A DNA stretch of 64,000 nucleotides. Origin: Oceanobacillus halophilus (GTDB taxonomy: Bacteria > Bacillota > Bacilli > Bacillales > Amphibacillaceae). Below are positions 18,838 to 27,819 of this stretch, one piece after another. Under the pieces are notes generated by a model. The model saw only the letters and a program-made list of their open reading frames with translations. It had not been told where the DNA came from and made no database searches. The stretch lies in the NCBI RefSeq assembly GCF_003628505.1, contig NZ_RBZP01000009.1:1-64000 (forward strand), given 5' to 3'. The stretch's first letter is position 1. The number at the start of each line of letters is the position of its first letter. The translations under genes were made by a program, and so were the position numbers.

Positions 18838-20055
18838 ATGGGGAAGAAACAACTTAAGATTTTGAGCATTATCATCACGACTTTCCTTTTCAGTGTTGGA
18901 TTACCTTATAATACCTACGCAGAACAATTAGATGGTATTAGTGCTCATTCAAAAAGAGAAACAGGAATAAAACTGATGGATGCGCAACAAGAAATCAAAC
19001 GCTTCACATTTCATTCGGGATATGAGTTTGAATATCCGGATGCTGTAAGAGGGATTTATGTAACCGGAAATTCTGCTGGTTCAACCAGATTTAATTCATT
19101 GATTGATTTAGTGGATTCTACAGAGTTGAATGCAATGGTGATTGATATAAAGGATGATTTTGGCAAATTGACTTTAAATGTCGAAAAAGGGTCACCATTT
19201 GAGGATATAGCAGCGAATTACATCTCTAATCCAAAAGCCATGATGGATATATTGGAAGAAAAAGGTATTTATCCAATCGCTCGTATTGTTGTGTTTAAGG
19301 ATTCCGAACTGGCTAAGAAACGCCCGGATTTATCTTTTGTTGAAAATGGAAAGGTATGGAAAAACTCAAGAGGTGAAGCTTTTGTTAATCCTTTTCAAAA
19401 AGAAGTTTGGGAATATAATTTAGAAATTGCCAAAAAAGCAGCTGAAATGGGTTTTCAAGAAATACAATTTGACTATGTTCGTTTCCCAGAAGGATTTGAG
19501 AAAATGGATGAGGCTCTAGAATATTCTATGGGAGATTATAAAAATGTTGAAATGAATAATGTGAAGAAACGTGTAGAGGCGGTTACAGAATTTGTGGGCT
19601 ATGCAAAAGATGAACTAAAAGCCTATGATGTGGATGTATCAGTCGATATTTTTGGTTATGCTGCTACACTGGAAGAAACACCTGGAATAGGACAAAATTT
19701 TTCAAGGATATCGGAAAATGTAGATATTATTTCCTCCATGATTTATCCAAGTCACTGGTCCAATAATTACTTTGGAATACAAATTCCTGATACCGAACCA
19801 TATCGATTAGTTAATGAATACGCAAAAGTCGAAAATAAAGTTTTAGGCTCATTGAAGAATCCACCAACTTCCAGACCGTGGATTCAAGATTTTGAAGCTC
19901 CATGGTTGTACAGTGGAAAAACAAAACAATACGATAAGGAAGAAGTGGAAGCACAAATTAAAGCACTTCATGAAAATGGAATTAATGAATTCTTACTTTG
20001 GAACGCAGGAAATAAATATACGGAAAACGTGGATTATTTAGTTGGACAAAGTTAA
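18838..20055 (+). CDS. Secreted glycoside-hydrolase-like protein (DUF4015)
   Basis: The 405-residue protein has an N-terminal signal sequence (about 28 residues, cleavage near NTYAEQ). The rest is a TIM-barrel-like domain with VRGIYVTGNSAGS, NAMVIDIKDDFGKL, IQFDYVRFPEG and EFLLWNAGNKYTENVDY, which match the DUF4015 putative glycoside hydrolase family. The conserved acidic residues in DIKDD and FDYVRFPEG are candidates for the active site. The substrate is not known; a cell-wall or exopolysaccharide target is only inference. The ATG at 18838 follows TAGGAGAG; the frame is open 25 codons upstream. Confidence 0.88.
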   Translation: MGKKQLKILSIIITTFLFSVGLPYNTYAEQLDGISAHSKRETGIKLMDAQQEIKRFTFHSGYEFEYPDAVRGIYVTGNSAGSTRFNSLIDLVDSTELNAMVIDIKDDFGKLTLNVEKGSPFEDIAANYISNPKAMMDILEEKGIYPIARIVVFKDSELAKKRPDLSFVENGKVWKNSRGEAFVNPFQKEVWEYNLEIAKKAAEMGFQEIQFDYVRFPEGFEKMDEALEYSMGDYKNVEMNNVKKRVEAVTEFVGYAKDELKAYDVDVSVDIFGYAATLEETPGIGQNFSRISENVDIISSMIYPSHWSNNYFGIQIPDTEPYRLVNEYAKVENKVLGSLKNPPTSRPWIQDFEAPWLYSGKTKQYDKEEVEAQIKALHENGINEFLLWNAGNKYTENVDYLVGQS

Positions 20056-20079
20056 TAATTAAGAGATATGGATAAAATG

Positions 20080-20112
20080 AGGCAGATCTCTTGTAATAGA
20101 GAGGTCTGCTTC
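20080..20112 (+). terminator. Hairpin after the glycoside-hydrolase-like gene
   Basis: AGGCAGATCTC pairs with GAGGTCTGCTT. The T-run after it is poor, so termination would be weak. Confidence 0.45.
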
Positions 20113-20264
20113 TGTGATTTATCCTTATCGCTGAATTTGAGACAAAACCTCCCTATATCATGGGAAGTACCGTTTTTCAAATGGCGATTTATTGGTTATA
20201 CTGTATGATGGTAGCGTTTTAATAAGGTGCCGATACTTAGGGATAAACATGAAGGGGTAGATCA

Positions 20265-20852
20265 ATGAACTGGTATGATAAATTAAAAGAATATTTTCCA
20301 ATAGAAGAAATGAAATCAAGAGAGCATATGGAGCTATTGCTAAAAGAGAAAAGTGATGTTTATCATAAAGATGAAAGCTCAACGCATGTATTAATGTATG
20401 CAGAATTTGATACATTTATTTTTATTGATTATATTTGGGTATCCGGAAAAACACGAGGGCAGGGTATAGGACATCAATTAATAGAGAAATTAAAAGCGAA
20501 GAGTAAGCCAATTATCCTTGAGGTTGAACCAGTTGATTATGAAGATACGGATTCAGAGAAGCGATTGCATTTTTATCGTAGAGAAGGTTTCACTCACGCG
20601 AAATCAATTGGATATAATCGCAGGTCGCTAGCCACCAATGAAGAAACACCGATGGAGATATTATATTGGTCTCCAACTGATGACACCGAAGAAGTAATCT
20701 ATAATCAAATGAAGAAAATGTATGAAGATATTCATACGTATAAAGATGAAGAAATATACGGGAAAGCATATCAGCCAGCGGAAGAAGTATTAAGTTATGA
20801 TGAGGATAGAGATTCACGTGATATTCTTGGGAGTTTAAAAGCTAAAAAGTAA
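20265..20852 (+). CDS. yjbC: GNAT acetyltransferase YjbC
   Basis: The 195-residue protein has a GNAT core with the acetyl-CoA loop in WVSGKTRGQGIGHQLI and the beta-bulge strand ILEVEP, and then an extended acidic C-terminal region. In B. subtilis yjbC lies directly before spx and is partly cotranscribed with it; the order is the same here, although 465 bases and a terminator-like hairpin separate them. Acceptor substrate unknown. The ATG follows AGGGGTAG. Confidence 0.88.
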   Translation: MNWYDKLKEYFPIEEMKSREHMELLLKEKSDVYHKDESSTHVLMYAEFDTFIFIDYIWVSGKTRGQGIGHQLIEKLKAKSKPIILEVEPVDYEDTDSEKRLHFYRREGFTHAKSIGYNRRSLATNEETPMEILYWSPTDDTEEVIYNQMKKMYEDIHTYKDEEIYGKAYQPAEEVLSYDEDRDSRDILGSLKAKK

Positions 20853-20860
20853 CCTAAGAA

Positions 20861-20900
20861 AAAATGGCATTCGCTGAAAGAAAGTCGAATGTCGTTTTTT
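20861..20900 (+). terminator. Intrinsic terminator after yjbC
   Basis: GGCATTCG pairs with CGAATGTC and is followed by GTTTTTT. Confidence 0.75.
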
Positions 20901-20939
20901 CTGAAATTGCTTTTCTCATTTTACTTTTATGACTTTATG

Positions 20940-20992
20940 GTTGATAGCAACTGTACAACTTCTAAAAACAACAACCTATACGAAAAGACTCT
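20940..20992. repeat. Solo end of an R1-family element
   Basis: TTGATAGCAACTGTAC followed by AACAACCTATACGAAAAGACTC matches the right terminal region of the element at 27135-27776 (ATCAACTGTAC, AACAAACTATACGAAAAGAGCC). No GC-rich interior remains. It lies 330 bases before spx. Confidence 0.65.
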
Positions 20993-21236
20993 AAAATAAG
21001 AACTTATTTATTTTGTCAATTATTAACTTTTTTCAATTAGCTAGGTTTAACTGAAAACAGATAAGGGTATCTTATATAGTAAATAAAAACATTCTGTGAA
21101 CATTAGAAAATTACCTTATATTTCTAAAAAAGGCTCTACCTTTTGCTTGACAAATGTAGTATACTATACATAGAAGGTTATTTAAACTTATTTTAATTTA
21201 AGAATGGAATAAGATTTAAAATGTTTACATGTGCGT

Positions 21237-21278
21237 GCTCAAAAAGGAGGACAGGACTTTTTGAACATCCAGTACTAA
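21237..21278 (+). promoter_or_regulatory. Structured spx leader with possible mini-ORF
   Basis: TCAAAAAG (21239-21246) pairs with CTTTTTGA (21257-21264) around a loop with GAGGACAGGA. The hairpin contains a full AAAGGAGG site, followed after 10 bases by TTG AAC ATC CAG TAC TAA, a possible five-codon leader frame. It is 40 bases before the spx start. A TTGACA at 21149 could belong to the spx promoter, but I see no convincing -10. Nothing else is seen in 20993-21236. Confidence 0.4.
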
Positions 21279-21317
21279 AAGAATATATATACTTATTAGA
21301 ATGAGGAGTGAAGTAAC

Positions 21318-21713
21318 ATGGTCACACTTTATACCTCACCAAGTTGTACATCTTGCAGAAAAGCAAAAGCATGGTTAGAAAAGCATAATATACCATATAA
21401 AGAGCGCAATATTTTTTCTGATCCGTTAACTCTGGATGAGATTAAAGAAATATTACGTATGACTGAAGATGGAACTGATGAGATTATTTCAACACGTTCT
21501 AAAGTTTTTCAAAAATTAGATGTTAATATTGAACAACTACCTATGAAAGAATTATTCCATTTAATTCAGAAAAACCCTGGTCTTTTAAGGAGACCGATTA
21601 TTCTTGATGAAAAGCGTCTGCAAGTTGGTTATAATGAAGACGAGATTCGGAGATTTCTTCCTAGAACAGTTCGAACGTTTCAGTTACGTGAAGCACAAAG
21701 AATGGTTAATTAA
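21318..21713 (+). CDS. spx: Transcriptional regulator Spx
   Basis: The 131-residue protein is an ArsC-like regulator that binds the RNA polymerase alpha C-terminal domain and activates thiol-stress genes. The redox switch Cys10-Cys13 (SPSCTSC) and the [24 protein letters not shown] segment are intact. Levels are normally kept low by ClpXP with the adaptor YjbH, whose gene is 6.6 kb downstream. The ATG follows GAGGAGTG. The leader is long and structured. It ends in a strong terminator. Confidence 0.97.
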   Translation: MVTLYTSPSCTSCRKAKAWLEKHNIPYKERNIFSDPLTLDEIKEILRMTEDGTDEIISTRSKVFQKLDVNIEQLPMKELFHLIQKNPGLLRRPIILDEKRLQVGYNEDEIRRFLPRTVRTFQLREAQRMVN

Positions 21714-21746
21714 TCTTGGTGGAATTGCATATAATATGGTAATAAT

Positions 21747-21783
21747 AAAAACGCAGAATAGTAATTGTTCTGCGTTTTTATTC
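21747..21783 (+). terminator. Intrinsic terminator after spx
   Basis: AAAAACGCAGAA pairs with TTCTGCGTTTTT around a short loop. Confidence 0.9.
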
Positions 21784-22153
21784 TAATCTAATAATGATTT
21801 CCAGTTTTTATGCCGTGACAAACTCAGCAATATGGTATAGAATATTAAACTAACTATTCTTATATTCATTGAATAATTATGTATTACTGTACATGGATTT
21901 GGAGAAGTAGCATTAGAAATTATTTTACATTATATGGGCATATTAATTTCCAATATACCGTACACTATCATACAATAGTAATAGGAATAGATGAATGAAT
22001 AATTAGAATGAAAAGCAGTTTCTCGCATATAAGACTGACAATATTCAATTATATAGATAATGGTGAAGTCGTCTCTTCCACCTAACTGTTTATACTTTTA
22101 TGTTTAGAAGGCGAAGGTAAACGTTTTTCTAATAAGAAGGGAGAGAAAGAGTA
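21784..22153. other. AT-rich gap between spx and mecA
   Basis: About 370 bases of AT-rich sequence. No frame with a ribosome binding site, no GC-rich repeat and no strong hairpin was found; it presumably holds the mecA promoter. Confidence 0.4.
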
Positions 22154-22828
22154 ATGGATATAGAGAGAATTAATGAAAACACAGTTAAGTTTTATATTTC
22201 TTATCTTGACATCGAGGATCTTGGATTTGAAAGAGAGGAAATCTGGTACGACCGTGAACGAAGCGAACAGCTTTTTTGGCAAATGATGGACGAAGTAAAC
22301 TATAAAGAGGATTTTAATGTTGATGGTCCACTGTGGATTCAAGTTCAAGCACTGGAAAAAGGTTTGGAAATTATTGTAACGAAAGCGAAAATAACAAAAA
22401 ATGGCGAGCTTCATACGCATGATGGATTAATTGATGAACATTTTGAGGATAAGATAGAGAATTTCTTAGAAGATAAATTTGGTAAACATGTTGCACAAGA
22501 AGAAGAGGAAGATATGGTTGATGATGCGATGTGGATAATTGCTGAATTTAATAACTTTGAAGATGCGATTCAATTAAGTCATTATTTCCAGGACGATACG
22601 GATAGTGTGGAAGAAACACTTTATTTCTATAATAGTAAATACTATTTATTCATGGAGTTCTCTCCTGACTTACTTGATGATCACTTACAGGAAGATTTAA
22701 TTAGTCAAGTATTAGAGTTTGCAAATGATTCTGATATGTCTATTCATGTATTAGAAGAATATGGAAAGAAAGTGTTTGAATATAATGCATTCGAACAAAT
22801 TAGAAGTTATTTTCCAGCGCAAGTATAG
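22154..22828 (+). CDS. mecA: Adaptor protein MecA
   Basis: The 224-residue adaptor delivers substrates such as ComK to the ClpCP protease. It has the N-terminal substrate-binding domain (MDIERINENTVKFYISYLDIE...FWQMMDE), an acidic linker (EEEEDMVDD) and the C-terminal ClpC-binding domain ending FEYNAFEQIRSYF. The length is typical. It lies between spx and coiA, as in B. subtilis. It is separated from coiA by a terminator-like hairpin at 22825-22860. Confidence 0.96.
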   Translation: MDIERINENTVKFYISYLDIEDLGFEREEIWYDRERSEQLFWQMMDEVNYKEDFNVDGPLWIQVQALEKGLEIIVTKAKITKNGELHTHDGLIDEHFEDKIENFLEDKFGKHVAQEEEEDMVDDAMWIIAEFNNFEDAIQLSHYFQDDTDSVEETLYFYNSKYYLFMEFSPDLLDDHLQEDLISQVLEFANDSDMSIHVLEEYGKKVFEYNAFEQIRSYFPAQV

Positions 22829-22860
22829 GTACTCAATTATAAGGGTGCCTATTTTATTTT
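22825..22860 (+). terminator. Terminator-like hairpin after mecA
   Basis: ATAGGTAC pairs with GTGCCTAT and is followed by TTTATTTTTG. Confidence 0.65.
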
Positions 22861-22919
22861 TGTTTTCTTGCAGGATTTGGCGAACATCTGTCGAAAACTA
22901 GTAGACGAGGTGATGCGTA

Positions 22920-24113
22920 ATGCTGCAAGCAAAATTAAAAAATGGACATGTACTTACACTTGCTAAATTAACCGTAAGCGAGATTCAAGAATTTAAGGAA
23001 AAGAAAGAGGCATTTTTCTGTCCTACCTGCATGAAGCCGGTTATGATAAAGGCTGGACCTAAAATGATTCCTCATTTTGCTCATTACTCAAGTGAGAATT
23101 GTCCATCACAAGAAGGTGGGGAAGGAACCTACCATGAACAGGGTAAACTATTGTTATTTAATTGGCTTAAGAGTCAGAACTTAAATGTAGAGTTAGAAGC
23201 TTATATTTCAAGCATACAACAACGCCCAGATATTTTATTAACAATCAATAATAAAAAGATAGCCATCGAATACCAATGCGCACGATTGAAAGTAGATCAA
23301 GTTCAGAAAAGGAACAAGGGCTACTTGAAAGCTGGAATTGTTCCTATATGGATATTAGGTGCCAATCGATTTCAAAGACAAACTGGAAATCATATTAAAC
23401 TTGATTCGTTTACCCAGCAATTCATTCATCGATTTACCCCAGAATTACCTACAATACTTTATTATTTTTGTCCCCATACTCATCAGTTGATATCTGTTCA
23501 AGACTTATTTTTCACAAGAGGTAATCAAGCATTAGGAAAATTTTATATAAAACACATTAACCAAAGTCAGTTCACTGATCTTTTTAAAATGAAGCGCTTT
23601 TCCAAACATGAATTAATGAAACGATGGAAAAAAGAAAAGGAGAGGTTCAGAACGTGGCCAAGGAGAAAGATTTATGGCAGTGAATTAGCGTGGCATCAAT
23701 GGTTATACCTTAACAAAATGCATATTGAGTTACTTCCCTCGATTGTATATTTACCGATACCTTCACAATATCTAATGCGAACACCACTATGGAACTGGCA
23801 GAGTAGAATTTGTATGGATTTTTTGTCCCCATTACCTGTAGGAGCTGAATTTTCGATTCTATCCGTAAATTTTCTCTTAAGAAACCAACTCCAGTCATCT
23901 TCAACATTTCCATTAATTCAATCATCCCATCATCCAATCAAACAATATTTTCAATTACTTACCTATTTAGAAATAATTCAGCCGACAACAGAATTCACCT
24001 ATAAAAAACTACAATCTATTCAACTTCATAGCAATATTCATGATGCCTTAAAACAAGATGAAATGGTGTTAAATAAAATAATCCATAAACGAACAAACAA
24101 AATTCAAGCATGA
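22920..24113 (+). CDS. coiA: Competence protein CoiA
   Basis: The 397-residue protein has a zinc-ribbon-like N-terminus (FFCPTCMKPVMIKAG, then HFAH and C), followed by a nuclease-like core (EQGKLLLFNWL, RPDILLTINNKKIAIEYQCARL) with the D...E-x-Q pattern of PD-(D/E)XK enzymes. CoiA is needed for DNA uptake and recombination during transformation. The ATG follows GAGGTG. In B. subtilis yjbF (coiA) lies between mecA and pepF, as here. Together with med and mecA it suggests that competence functions are kept. Confidence 0.92.
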   Translation: MLQAKLKNGHVLTLAKLTVSEIQEFKEKKEAFFCPTCMKPVMIKAGPKMIPHFAHYSSENCPSQEGGEGTYHEQGKLLLFNWLKSQNLNVELEAYISSIQQRPDILLTINNKKIAIEYQCARLKVDQVQKRNKGYLKAGIVPIWILGANRFQRQTGNHIKLDSFTQQFIHRFTPELPTILYYFCPHTHQLISVQDLFFTRGNQALGKFYIKHINQSQFTDLFKMKRFSKHELMKRWKKEKERFRTWPRRKIYGSELAWHQWLYLNKMHIELLPSIVYLPIPSQYLMRTPLWNWQSRICMDFLSPLPVGAEFSILSVNFLLRNQLQSSSTFPLIQSSHHPIKQYFQLLTYLEIIQPTTEFTYKKLQSIQLHSNIHDALKQDEMVLNKIIHKRTNKIQA

Positions 24114-24226
24114 ATTCCAAGTCTTTCGTTATACTATTTAAATAGAGATGTTTTATCAAACTCTAAAAGGTATTATAAAAACTTTCTAGAACTATATTAT
24201 GTAGAAGAGGAAAAGGAGGAAGAAAA

Positions 24227-26041
24227 ATGGCAAAATCCACGAAAGAATTACCAAAACGAGAAGCACTTTCAGAGGAGAAAACATGGAAATTAGAAGATAT
24301 TTTTCCAACGGATGCACTTTGGCAAGAGGAATTTAATAAATTGCAGGAGGATATACCTGAAGTAAGTAAATATCAAGGAAAATTAGCGGAATCGGCAGAT
24401 ACATTATATGAGATGTTAAAACTGCAAGATAATCTTTCAGAAAGGTTAGGAAAACTTTATACATATGCTCATATGCGATACGATCAGGATACAACTAACT
24501 CAACGTATCAAGCCATGAATGCACAAGCAGAGAATGTTTTAACACTTGCATCAAGTTCTATGAGTTATATTGTCCCAGAAATTCTTACAATGGATGAAAG
24601 CAAAATAGCTTCATTCTTAACTGAAAAAGAAGAATTGCAGACTTATAAAAAGGTTCTAGATGAAATTACTCGGCAACGACCACATGTTCTTAGTGAAAAA
24701 GAGGAGGCGTTATTGGCAGAAGCATCCGAAGCGCTTTCAACGGGATCACAAACCTTTAGTATGCTTAATAATGCAGATTTGACATTCCCATCAGTAAAGG
24801 ATGAAAATGGAGAAGAAGTAGATTTAACACACGGACGTTACAGTCGCTTTATGGAATCCAAGGATCGTAGTGTGCGAGAAAATGCTTTTAAAGCAATGTA
24901 TGATACCTATGGTAAGTTTAAAAACACTTTTGCTTCTACCTTAGGTGGAACGGTAAAGACACATAATTTCTCTGCAAAAGTACGTAATTATGAATCTGCC
25001 CGACAATCTGCGTTGGATAATAACAATATCCCAGAAGAAGTGTATGATAATTTGGTAGAAGCAGTTAATGAAAAATTACCATTGCTGCACCGTTATATGG
25101 AGCTAAGGAAAAAAGTATTAAAACTAGACGAACTACACATGTATGATATCTATACACCGCTTGTGAAGGACGTAGATATGGAGATTTCTTATGAAGAAGC
25201 AAAGGATTATGTGTTAAATGGTTTGAAACCACTTGGAGAAGACTATGCAGGTGTTCTGAAGGAAGCTTTCGAGAATCGTTGGATTGATGTGGAAGAAAAT
25301 AAAGGGAAACGCAGTGGAGCATATTCATCTGGTGCTTACGGAACCAATCCTTACATCTTACTAAACTGGCAGGATAATGTTAACAACACCTTCACATTAG
25401 CCCATGAACTTGGTCATTCGGTTCACAGTTATTATACGAGAAAACATCAGCCATTCCGTTATGGAAATTATTCCATTTTCGTTGCTGAGGTAGCATCAAC
25501 ATGTAATGAAGCATTGTTAAATGATTATTTATTAAACAATCTAGAAGATGAAAAGGAAAAGCTTTATATATTAAATCATTTCTTAGAGGGATTCCGAGGT
25601 ACAGTTTTCCGTCAAACCATGTTTGCAGAGTTTGAACATGACATTCACGTGAGAGCACAAAATGGTGAAGCGCTGACAGCAGATAAGCTAACGGAAATTT
25701 ACTATGATTTGAATAAAAAATATTATGGGGATTCGATTGTTTCAGATGAAGAAATTGGATTAGAATGGGCAAGAATTCCACATTTCTATTATAACTACTA
25801 TGTATATCAATATGCTACAGGATATTCTGCTGCTACCTCTCTAGCTAATCAAATTTTAACAGAAGGAGATAGCGCTGTAGAACGTTATTTAGATTTTCTT
25901 AAAGCAGGAAGCAGTGATTATCCAATAGAAGTACTGAAAAAAGCTGGTGTAGATATGGCATCGAAACAGCCTATATTGAATGCATTGGACGTTTTCGAGG
26001 AAAAATTGAACGAAATGGAAAAGCTATTGCTGAATCAATAA
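24227..26041 (+). CDS. pepF: Oligoendopeptidase F
   Basis: The 604-residue cytoplasmic metallopeptidase belongs to family M3. The zinc site HELGH is at residues 393-397 (FTLAHELGHSVHS), with the downstream Glu in AEVASTCNEALL as the third ligand. It cleaves short peptides of about 7-17 residues. Length and N-terminal helical region are typical. The ATG follows AAAAGGAGGAAG. It ends in a hairpin at 26046-26075, after which the three sRNA genes begin. Confidence 0.96.
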   Translation: MAKSTKELPKREALSEEKTWKLEDIFPTDALWQEEFNKLQEDIPEVSKYQGKLAESADTLYEMLKLQDNLSERLGKLYTYAHMRYDQDTTNSTYQAMNAQAENVLTLASSSMSYIVPEILTMDESKIASFLTEKEELQTYKKVLDEITRQRPHVLSEKEEALLAEASEALSTGSQTFSMLNNADLTFPSVKDENGEEVDLTHGRYSRFMESKDRSVRENAFKAMYDTYGKFKNTFASTLGGTVKTHNFSAKVRNYESARQSALDNNNIPEEVYDNLVEAVNEKLPLLHRYMELRKKVLKLDELHMYDIYTPLVKDVDMEISYEEAKDYVLNGLKPLGEDYAGVLKEAFENRWIDVEENKGKRSGAYSSGAYGTNPYILLNWQDNVNNTFTLAHELGHSVHSYYTRKHQPFRYGNYSIFVAEVASTCNEALLNDYLLNNLEDEKEKLYILNHFLEGFRGTVFRQTMFAEFEHDIHVRAQNGEALTADKLTEIYYDLNKKYYGDSIVSDEEIGLEWARIPHFYYNYYVYQYATGYSAATSLANQILTEGDSAVERYLDFLKAGSSDYPIEVLKKAGVDMASKQPILNALDVFEEKLNEMEKLLLNQ

Positions 26042-26045
26042 AAAT

Positions 26046-26075
26046 GGGAGGAGCAGTCTAAATCTGCTCCTTTCA
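26046..26075 (+). terminator. Terminator-like hairpin after pepF
   Basis: GGAGCAG pairs with CTGCTCC and is followed by TTTC. Confidence 0.6.
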
Positions 26076-26155
26076 AGTGGAAATAGGGAAGCCTAATATT
26101 TATCTACTGGTAAAATAATAATTACTAATCTACACTATACTATAAAAGTGAATTT

Positions 26156-26208
26156 TTTGTGAATGTATGAACATATCTATTGCATGATTTGTCTAAACTT
26201 GCTATTAT
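26156..26208 (+). promoter_or_regulatory. Promoter and ResD/Rex-like operator, sRNA copy 1
   Basis: TTGCAT (26180) and TATTAT (26203) are 17 bases apart. Upstream, TTTGTGAAT (26156-26164) equals the ResD consensus, and the overlapping TTGTGAATGTATGAACAT (26157-26174) resembles a Rex box (TTGTGAA, 4 bases, TTCACAA). Confidence 0.7.
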
Positions 26209-26214
26209 ATATTT

Positions 26215-26335
26215 GTAAGTTAATTACACAAACAAATACCCCTTTTGTTTGATCATGAAACTTTCTCCCATCCCCCCTTTGTATTTATACAAAGACGGAA
26301 ATAAAGGATATGCGCTGCCCCGCATATCCTTTTTA
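26215..26335 (+). ncRNA. roxS: RoxS/RsaE small regulatory RNA, copy 1
   Basis: The predicted transcript of about 121 bases starts at G 26215, seven bases after the -10. It has the RsaE/RoxS hallmarks in order: AATTACACAAACAAATACCCC, CTTTTGTTTG, a CTTTCTCCCATCCCC single-stranded C-rich loop with CTTTGT, and a terminal hairpin (AAAGGATATGCG with CGCATATCCTTT) followed by T. RoxS pairs with ribosome binding sites through its C-rich loops and adjusts central metabolism to the NAD/NADH state. In B. subtilis the single roxS lies beside yjbH, as here. It differs from copies 2 and 3 only by one extra A near 26300. Confidence 0.9.
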
Positions 26336-26344
26336 TTTTGTAAT

Positions 26345-26877
26345 TTGTTTGTCTATCAAGGTTTAAAAATTTTTGTATAGACTGTTGATAACTTTAATTC
26401 AGAATAATGTAGCTCTCGCTTACACTTATGATTGATTAGTGCAATCATTCGCTCCGGCAGAATACTTCGCTTTCCGCGGGCACGGCCTCAGCCTTCTTGC
26501 GGAAAAACCATACTGCGCCTGCGTCTACTAGTAATGCTTTGAAGTAGGCTTCCTCGGCGCAAGGGCCAAAGAAGCTTAATCAAGGAGTTCCCTCGCTGCG
26601 GGGTCTTCGGACACGTGCTATTCCCGCAGGAGTCTCCGTATTCTGCCTCCGCTAAGATAGATGCTCAAGTCTTTTTTAATTTATAACTCGTGAAATCACG
26701 TTTAAGACCGTTATTCTTCTTAAAAACAGCATATTTTCATATTCCTTATTTAGTAGAGCAGACAACATAGCGTAGTGTATTTCCGTAGCGAAGACTAAGC
26801 AGTATTCTTAATTAAATAAATCAACAATTTCTATCAACTGTGACTTTTAGACAGCAATACATAGATAAGAAAAGAGC
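26345..26877. repeat. R1-family element between sRNA copies 1 and 2
   Basis: The GC-rich interior (CGCTTTCCGCGGGCACGG at about 26468) and the right end (AAGAAAAGAGC) match the R1 family. The left end is worn, so the left border is approximate. It contains only part of the second arm (CATAGCGTAGTGTATTTCCG at about 26768). No gene lies inside. Confidence 0.65.
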
Positions 26878-26936
26878 ATAATGAAAACAGTAAAGTAGAG
26901 AATATATTTCAGAAGTTGAAATCGGATCTTGAACTT

Positions 26937-26989
26937 TTTGTGAATGTATGAACAAAACTATTGCATGATTTGTCTATACTTGTTATTAT
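26937..26989 (+). promoter_or_regulatory. Promoter and ResD/Rex-like operator, sRNA copy 2
   Basis: TTGCAT (26961) and TATTAT (26984) are 17 bases apart. TTTGTGAAT and the overlapping TTGTGAATGTATGAACAA (26938-26955) match ResD and Rex consensus; the Rex-like site agrees at 12 of 14 half-site positions. Confidence 0.7.
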
Positions 26990-26995
26990 GTATTT

Positions 26996-27114
26996 GTAAG
27001 TTAATTACACAAACAAATACCCCTTTTGTTTGATCATGAAACTTTCTCCCATCCCCCCTTTGTATTTATACAAAGACGGAATAAAGGATATGCGCTGCCC
27101 CGCATATCCTTTTT
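26996..27114 (+). ncRNA. roxS: RoxS/RsaE small regulatory RNA, copy 2
   Basis: The predicted 119-base transcript is the same as copy 3 throughout, by eye, and differs from copy 1 by one base. It carries the same C-rich loops and the terminator AAAGGATATGCG/CGCATATCCTTT (27083-27112). Similarity to the other copies begins at the operator and stops at the terminator; the flanks are unrelated. It lies between two R1-family elements. Confidence 0.9.
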
Positions 27115-27126
27115 CATTTCCATTAT

Positions 27127-27134
27127 TAAGTTAA
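27127..27134 (+). repeat. Left target-site duplication
   Basis: TAAGTTAA, directly before GGCTCTTTTC of the R1 element; identical to 27777-27784. Confidence 0.75.
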
Positions 27135-27776
27135 GGCTCTTTTCTAAAAGATTGTTGTTTTTTACATTTTTATAGACTCCTGATTAACTTAATTAAAGAT
27201 AAATGTGTAATGTAGTGCGTTGTTGATTTCCGCTCTGGGCAGTCGCTTTCCGCGGGTCGCTGATGAGCCTCCTCGTGCTATCGCACTGCGGGGTCTCATC
27301 TAGGCCTCTCTTCCCGCAGGACAAGGAAGGCTACGGCAGCATTACATCGCACGAAGAAAATTGCCCTTTATTTTCGAGGAGTCGACTGCCCTCCGCTCCA
27401 ATCAACACTGTTTTTAGAGCCTGACCATTTTTGGCTAATATCAGAAGAATTATCATTTATTCATTTATTAAAAGATACCCAATTATATAAGAAAGTTGAA
27501 CAGCACAAATCAGCGGAGGAAATACGCGGAGACTCCTTGAAAAAAGAAGATCACTTTTTTCTGCGTGCGATGTTTCGCTGCCGAAGCGTTCCTTGTCCTG
27601 CGGGATGAAAAGCCTAGGTGAGACTACGTAGAGCGATAGCTCGGAGTTGGCTCAGCAGCGCCCGCGGAAAGCGTAGTGTATTTCCGTAGCGGGTAATAGC
27701 ACTAATGTTAATTGTATATATGCAATTTCTATCAACTGTACAGTTTCAAAAAGCAACAAACTATACGAAAAGAGCC
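27135..27776. mobile_element. MITE-like R1 element with 8-bp target duplication
   Basis: The 642-base element begins GGCTCTTTTC and ends GAAAAGAGCC. The terminal inverted repeats continue imperfectly for about 50 bases. Inside, two GC-rich arms (about 27225-27420 and 27515-27705) are inverted copies of each other, each with CCGCGG and CCCGCAGGA motifs. No transposase is encoded. It is flanked by perfect 8-base direct repeats TAAGTTAA. ISL3-family elements are known for GGCTCTT ends and 8-base duplications, so mobilisation by an ISL3-type transposase is a reasonable inference. Confidence 0.75.
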
Positions 27777-27784
27777 TAAGTTAA
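27777..27784 (+). repeat. Right target-site duplication
   Basis: TAAGTTAA, directly after GAAAAGAGCC; identical to 27127-27134. Confidence 0.75.
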
Positions 27785-27819
27785 AAATGAGGCTTTTAAC
27801 ATGGGAACAAAGAGTATCC

